A stretch of 6,456 bases of DNA. Origin: an uncultured Oscillospiraceae bacterium (lineage in GTDB: Bacteria; Bacillota; Clostridia; Oscillospirales; Oscillospiraceae). A model generated the notes under the pieces. It saw only the letters and a program-made list of their open reading frames with translations, did no database searches and was not told the origin of the DNA. This document shows, piece after piece, positions 4,797 through 6,456 of the stretch (its first letter is position 1; each line of letters opens with the position of its first letter). The DNA is taken from contig CALDMA010000262.1 of assembly GCA_937915075.1 (NCBI GenBank), positions 1 to 6,456 of the forward strand, written 5' to 3'. A program made the translations under genes and the position numbers.

Positions 4797-6073
4797 CAGA
4801 CCCCCGCTACATCGGAACGATCGTCTATGTGGGACTGGCGATCTTCGCGGCGCTGCTGGCAGCCGGCCTGCTGATGCAGGAGCGGCGCTGGTCCGTGCGA
4901 AAAACGGCGCTGCTGTGGGGCGCGGAGGGACTTATCCTGCTGCTGGATCTGTACCTGTGCTTCGGCCTGCTGCCGGCGCCGCTGCGGCTGCCGGTGTCGC
5001 TGACGGTCGGCTTTCTCAGCTATTCCGGCATTTTTATCACGGTGTCCGCGGACGGCTTCTGGAAAAAGCTCTACCTGCTCATCACGTTTTTCTGCGTGTG
5101 CTGCATTTCCTGGTCCGGCGGCCTTTACCTGTGCTATTTTCTTTTGCCCGACCGCCCGGCGGCGGTCAAATACCTTGTGCGCACCGCGCTCCATATTGTC
5201 ACGGCGCTGCCGATCCTGCTCACCTACCGGAAATACGGCAGGCCGCTGCTCCGCGAGGTCAGCGGCTTTCGGAAGCAGAGCTGGAAGCTCCTGAGCGCCG
5301 TTTCCGCGATCTATTTTTTTCTGTTCATAGCCCTCATGTCAAGGATACGGCTGGACGACGGAGTGGAGCCGGATACCCTGTTCGCCTTCTGCGCTGCGGT
5401 ATGCACCTACGCGGCGGTCAGCGTTTTGAGTATCGGCAACATTTTTTATATGCGCAGGGACGCCAGAGAAGCGCTCGTCAAGCAGAAGCTGGAGTACCTG
5501 GCGAGCTATGCGGAGACCGTCAGCCGGGCGGAACGGGAGAGCCGCCGCATCCGCCACGATAAGCGGCACCATGACGCCTGCATCGCCGCCATGGCGCGCG
5601 CGGGCGACACCGACGGCATCCTGCGCTATCTTGAGCAGGAGCAGGAGACCGTCGAGAGCTTTCCCGCGTGGTGCCCGCACCCCATGGTCAACGAGCTGCT
5701 GCGCTCCTACGCCGAAAAGGCGAAGGCGGCGGGCGTGGCGTTCACCGCGCAGGCGGATACGCCTGCGCAGTCCGACGTGGCCGACGTGGACTTTGTCGCC
5801 ATCCTCGCGAACCTTCTGGAAAACGCCCTCAACGCCTGCGCCGCGGCGCACAGCGCCGGCCCCATCCGCGTCCACATCCGAAACGTCGGCAAAAAAACCG
5901 TTCTTGCGGCGAGCAACCCCTGCGGCGCCGGGCTGAAGCTGGAAAACGGTCTGCCCGCGGAGCGGAGCGTCGGGATCGACAGCATTGTTTCCGCCGCCGA
6001 GCGCTATCAGGGCGAGGTGCACTACAAGGTCGAAGCCGGCATCTGCACCGCCTGCGTCATCCTCAATCCATAG
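4793..6073 (+). CDS. GHKL-type sensor histidine kinase (AgrC-like, 426 aa)
   Basis: A polytopic membrane sensor expected to phosphorylate Asp60 of the regulator encoded just upstream. About seven membrane helices can be drawn (8-28, 39-60, 67-84, 92-118, 128-144, 166-184, 197-219). A helical linker and dimerisation region follow (222-290), with the phospho-accepting histidine H255 in I-R-H-D-K-R-H-H. The catalytic domain has the N box A339-N-L-L-E-N-A-L-N-A-C, the S374-N-P segment, and a G-rich region reduced to V393-G-I-D-S-I, where AgrC-type kinases usually have G-x-G-L. This is the HATPase_c_5/GHKL class used in peptide-sensing systems. GGAGGAGG (4775-4782) precedes the ATG by 10 bases. 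A strong terminator follows. The ligand is unknown; a peptide is inferred from the class, but no agrB or agrD lies in the window. Confidence 0.92.
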   Translation: MTDPRYIGTIVYVGLAIFAALLAAGLLMQERRWSVRKTALLWGAEGLILLLDLYLCFGLLPAPLRLPVSLTVGFLSYSGIFITVSADGFWKKLYLLITFFCVCCISWSGGLYLCYFLLPDRPAAVKYLVRTALHIVTALPILLTYRKYGRPLLREVSGFRKQSWKLLSAVSAIYFFLFIALMSRIRLDDGVEPDTLFAFCAAVCTYAAVSVLSIGNIFYMRRDAREALVKQKLEYLASYAETVSRAERESRRIRHDKRHHDACIAAMARAGDTDGILRYLEQEQETVESFPAWCPHPMVNELLRSYAEKAKAAGVAFTAQADTPAQSDVADVDFVAILANLLENALNACAAAHSAGPIRVHIRNVGKKTVLAASNPCGAGLKLENGLPAERSVGIDSIVSAAERYQGEVHYKVEAGICTACVILNP

Positions 6074-6097
6074 ATACGACCATCCATACGGAATTTG

Positions 6098-6128
6098 GAA
6101 CACCGCCCGCGGGCGGTGTTCTTTTGTT
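6098..6128 (+). terminator. Strong intrinsic terminator of the two-component operon
   Basis: A perfect 24-base palindrome (arms 6098-6109 and 6110-6121; GAACACCGCCCG and its complement) is followed by TTTTGTT (6122-6128). It lies 24 bases after the kinase stop. No T-run follows on the opposite strand, so it serves the plus strand only. It separates the kinase transcript from the next gene. Confidence 0.92.
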
Positions 6129-6131
6129 CGT

Positions 6132-6161
6132 GACCAATTCGGGAGGCAAAACGACCAATTC
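6132..6161 (+). promoter_or_regulatory. Paired 9-base direct repeats, candidate LytTR regulator binding site
   Basis: GACCAATTC occurs at 6132-6140 and again, identically, at 6153-6161, with 12 bases between and 21 bases from start to start. Each copy continues as S-G-G (11 of 12 bases match). AgrA/LytTR proteins bind 9-base direct repeats with this spacing, about two helical turns. The core CCAATT differs by one base from the CCAGTT seen in VirR-type LytTR boxes. The site lies right after the terminator and just upstream of a weak promoter, as expected for an activator. Binding is inferred. Confidence 0.5.
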
Positions 6162-6169
6162 CGGCATTT

Positions 6170-6200
6170 TTGCTCCGGCGGGGCGCGGCTGTGCTATCCT
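6170..6200 (+). promoter_or_regulatory. Weak promoter with long spacer before the last gene
   Basis: TTGCTC (6170-6175) and TATCCT (6195-6200) are 19 bases apart. A poor -35/-10 pair with an overlong spacer is typical of LytTR-activated promoters such as agr P2/P3. The start would be near 6207, and the direct repeats would be centred near -71 and -50. Confidence 0.4.
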
Positions 6201-6265
6201 GTCTCCGGAAAAGGAAGAATGCCGTCCGCCGGCGACAGCGCAGGGGCGCGGAAAGGACAATTTCT

Positions 6266-6456
6266 ATGAACTGGCCTTGGAAGAAGAAAAAGCTCTCCTT
6301 CGCGGAGACCGCCAAATTCAACTGGGAAGCGGACACCAACGAGGAGCTGCGGCAAAAGCTCAACGAGCTGGCAAAGCAATACCCGACGCTGCGGGAGGGC
6401 GAGTACCGCGAAAAGCTCCTGTCGCTGTTCCGGGAGCGGGGGCTGGATATCAACGC
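6266..6456 (+). CDS. Unrecognised gene, 5' part only (63+ residues, runs off the right edge)
   Basis: The reading frame is open from ATG 6266 to the end of the window with no stop. The visible N-terminus begins M-N-W-P-W followed by a lysine run (K6-K9), then a charged, Glu/Lys/Leu-rich helical stretch (about residues 24-60, with E26-E-L-R-Q-K-L-N-E-L and Y49-R-E-K-L-L-S-L-F). No signal peptide and no membrane segment are seen so far, so a cytoplasmic protein is likely. GAAAGGA (6251-6257) lies 8 bases before the ATG. It is separated from the kinase gene by a terminator and has its own promoter region with candidate regulator sites, so it may be a target of the two-component system. I recognise no family. 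Confidence 0.75.
   Translation, partial: MNWPWKKKKLSFAETAKFNWEADTNEELRQKLNELAKQYPTLREGEYREKLLSLFRERGLDIN

Noticed and set aside
4660..5562. A 300-codon open frame on the plus strand overlapping the regulator and kinase genes
   Set aside because: It is an alternative frame of high-GC coding DNA with an Arg/Ala/Gly-rich product; the regulator and kinase frames carry all the recognisable motifs.
5339..6103. A 254-codon open frame on the minus strand
   Set aside because: It is antisense to the kinase catalytic domain and reads as a compositional shadow; it also crosses the kinase stop codon and has no supporting start.

Overview
The window reads as a chromosomal segment from a GC-rich member of the Clostridia, most likely an Oscillospirales/Ruminococcaceae-type gut anaerobe. 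This is inferred from purine-rich AGGAGG-type ribosome binding sites, LTAC lipoboxes, a CsaA very like the Bacillota protein, a clostridial-style GNAT enzyme and an Agr-like LytTR/GHKL two-component pair. The species cannot be named from the sequence. No rRNA, tRNA, CRISPR array, insertion sequence or phage gene is visible.

Left part (about 147-2925, minus strand): five closely spaced genes that look like one operon, read right to left. They are a DUF2442 protein, two secreted lipoproteins, a DUF3137-type membrane protein and a 66-residue two-helix membrane protein. Gaps are 36, 21, 13 and 9 bases. The products point to the cell envelope, but no specific function can be assigned. The leader contains a perfect 10-base-pair inverted repeat with a downstream T-run on the minus strand (terminator or operator). 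The DUF2442 gene most likely starts at a TTG codon downstream of it.

Middle part (about 3004-3935, plus strand): csaA, with a good sigma-A-like promoter, followed by a GNAT acetyltransferase, probably cotranscribed. csaA and the DUF2442 operon diverge from a shared intergenic region.

Right part (about 4005-6456, plus strand): a clean promoter (TTGCGA, 17-base spacer, TATAAT) whose -35 box lies in a short palindrome drives a LytTR response regulator. That gene overlaps by ATGA with a polytopic GHKL histidine kinase of the AgrC type. A strong intrinsic terminator ends this unit. Just beyond it, two identical 9-base direct repeats sit 21 bases apart, start to start, which is the layout of LytTR (AgrA-type) binding sites. 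They lie upstream of a weak promoter with a long spacer and of an unrecognised gene that runs off the right edge. The most interesting reading is that the regulator encoded here activates that downstream gene. No agrB or agrD is present in the window, so the signal sensed is unknown.

Bases 1-146 hold no gene I can support, only a small hairpin and a short direct repeat.
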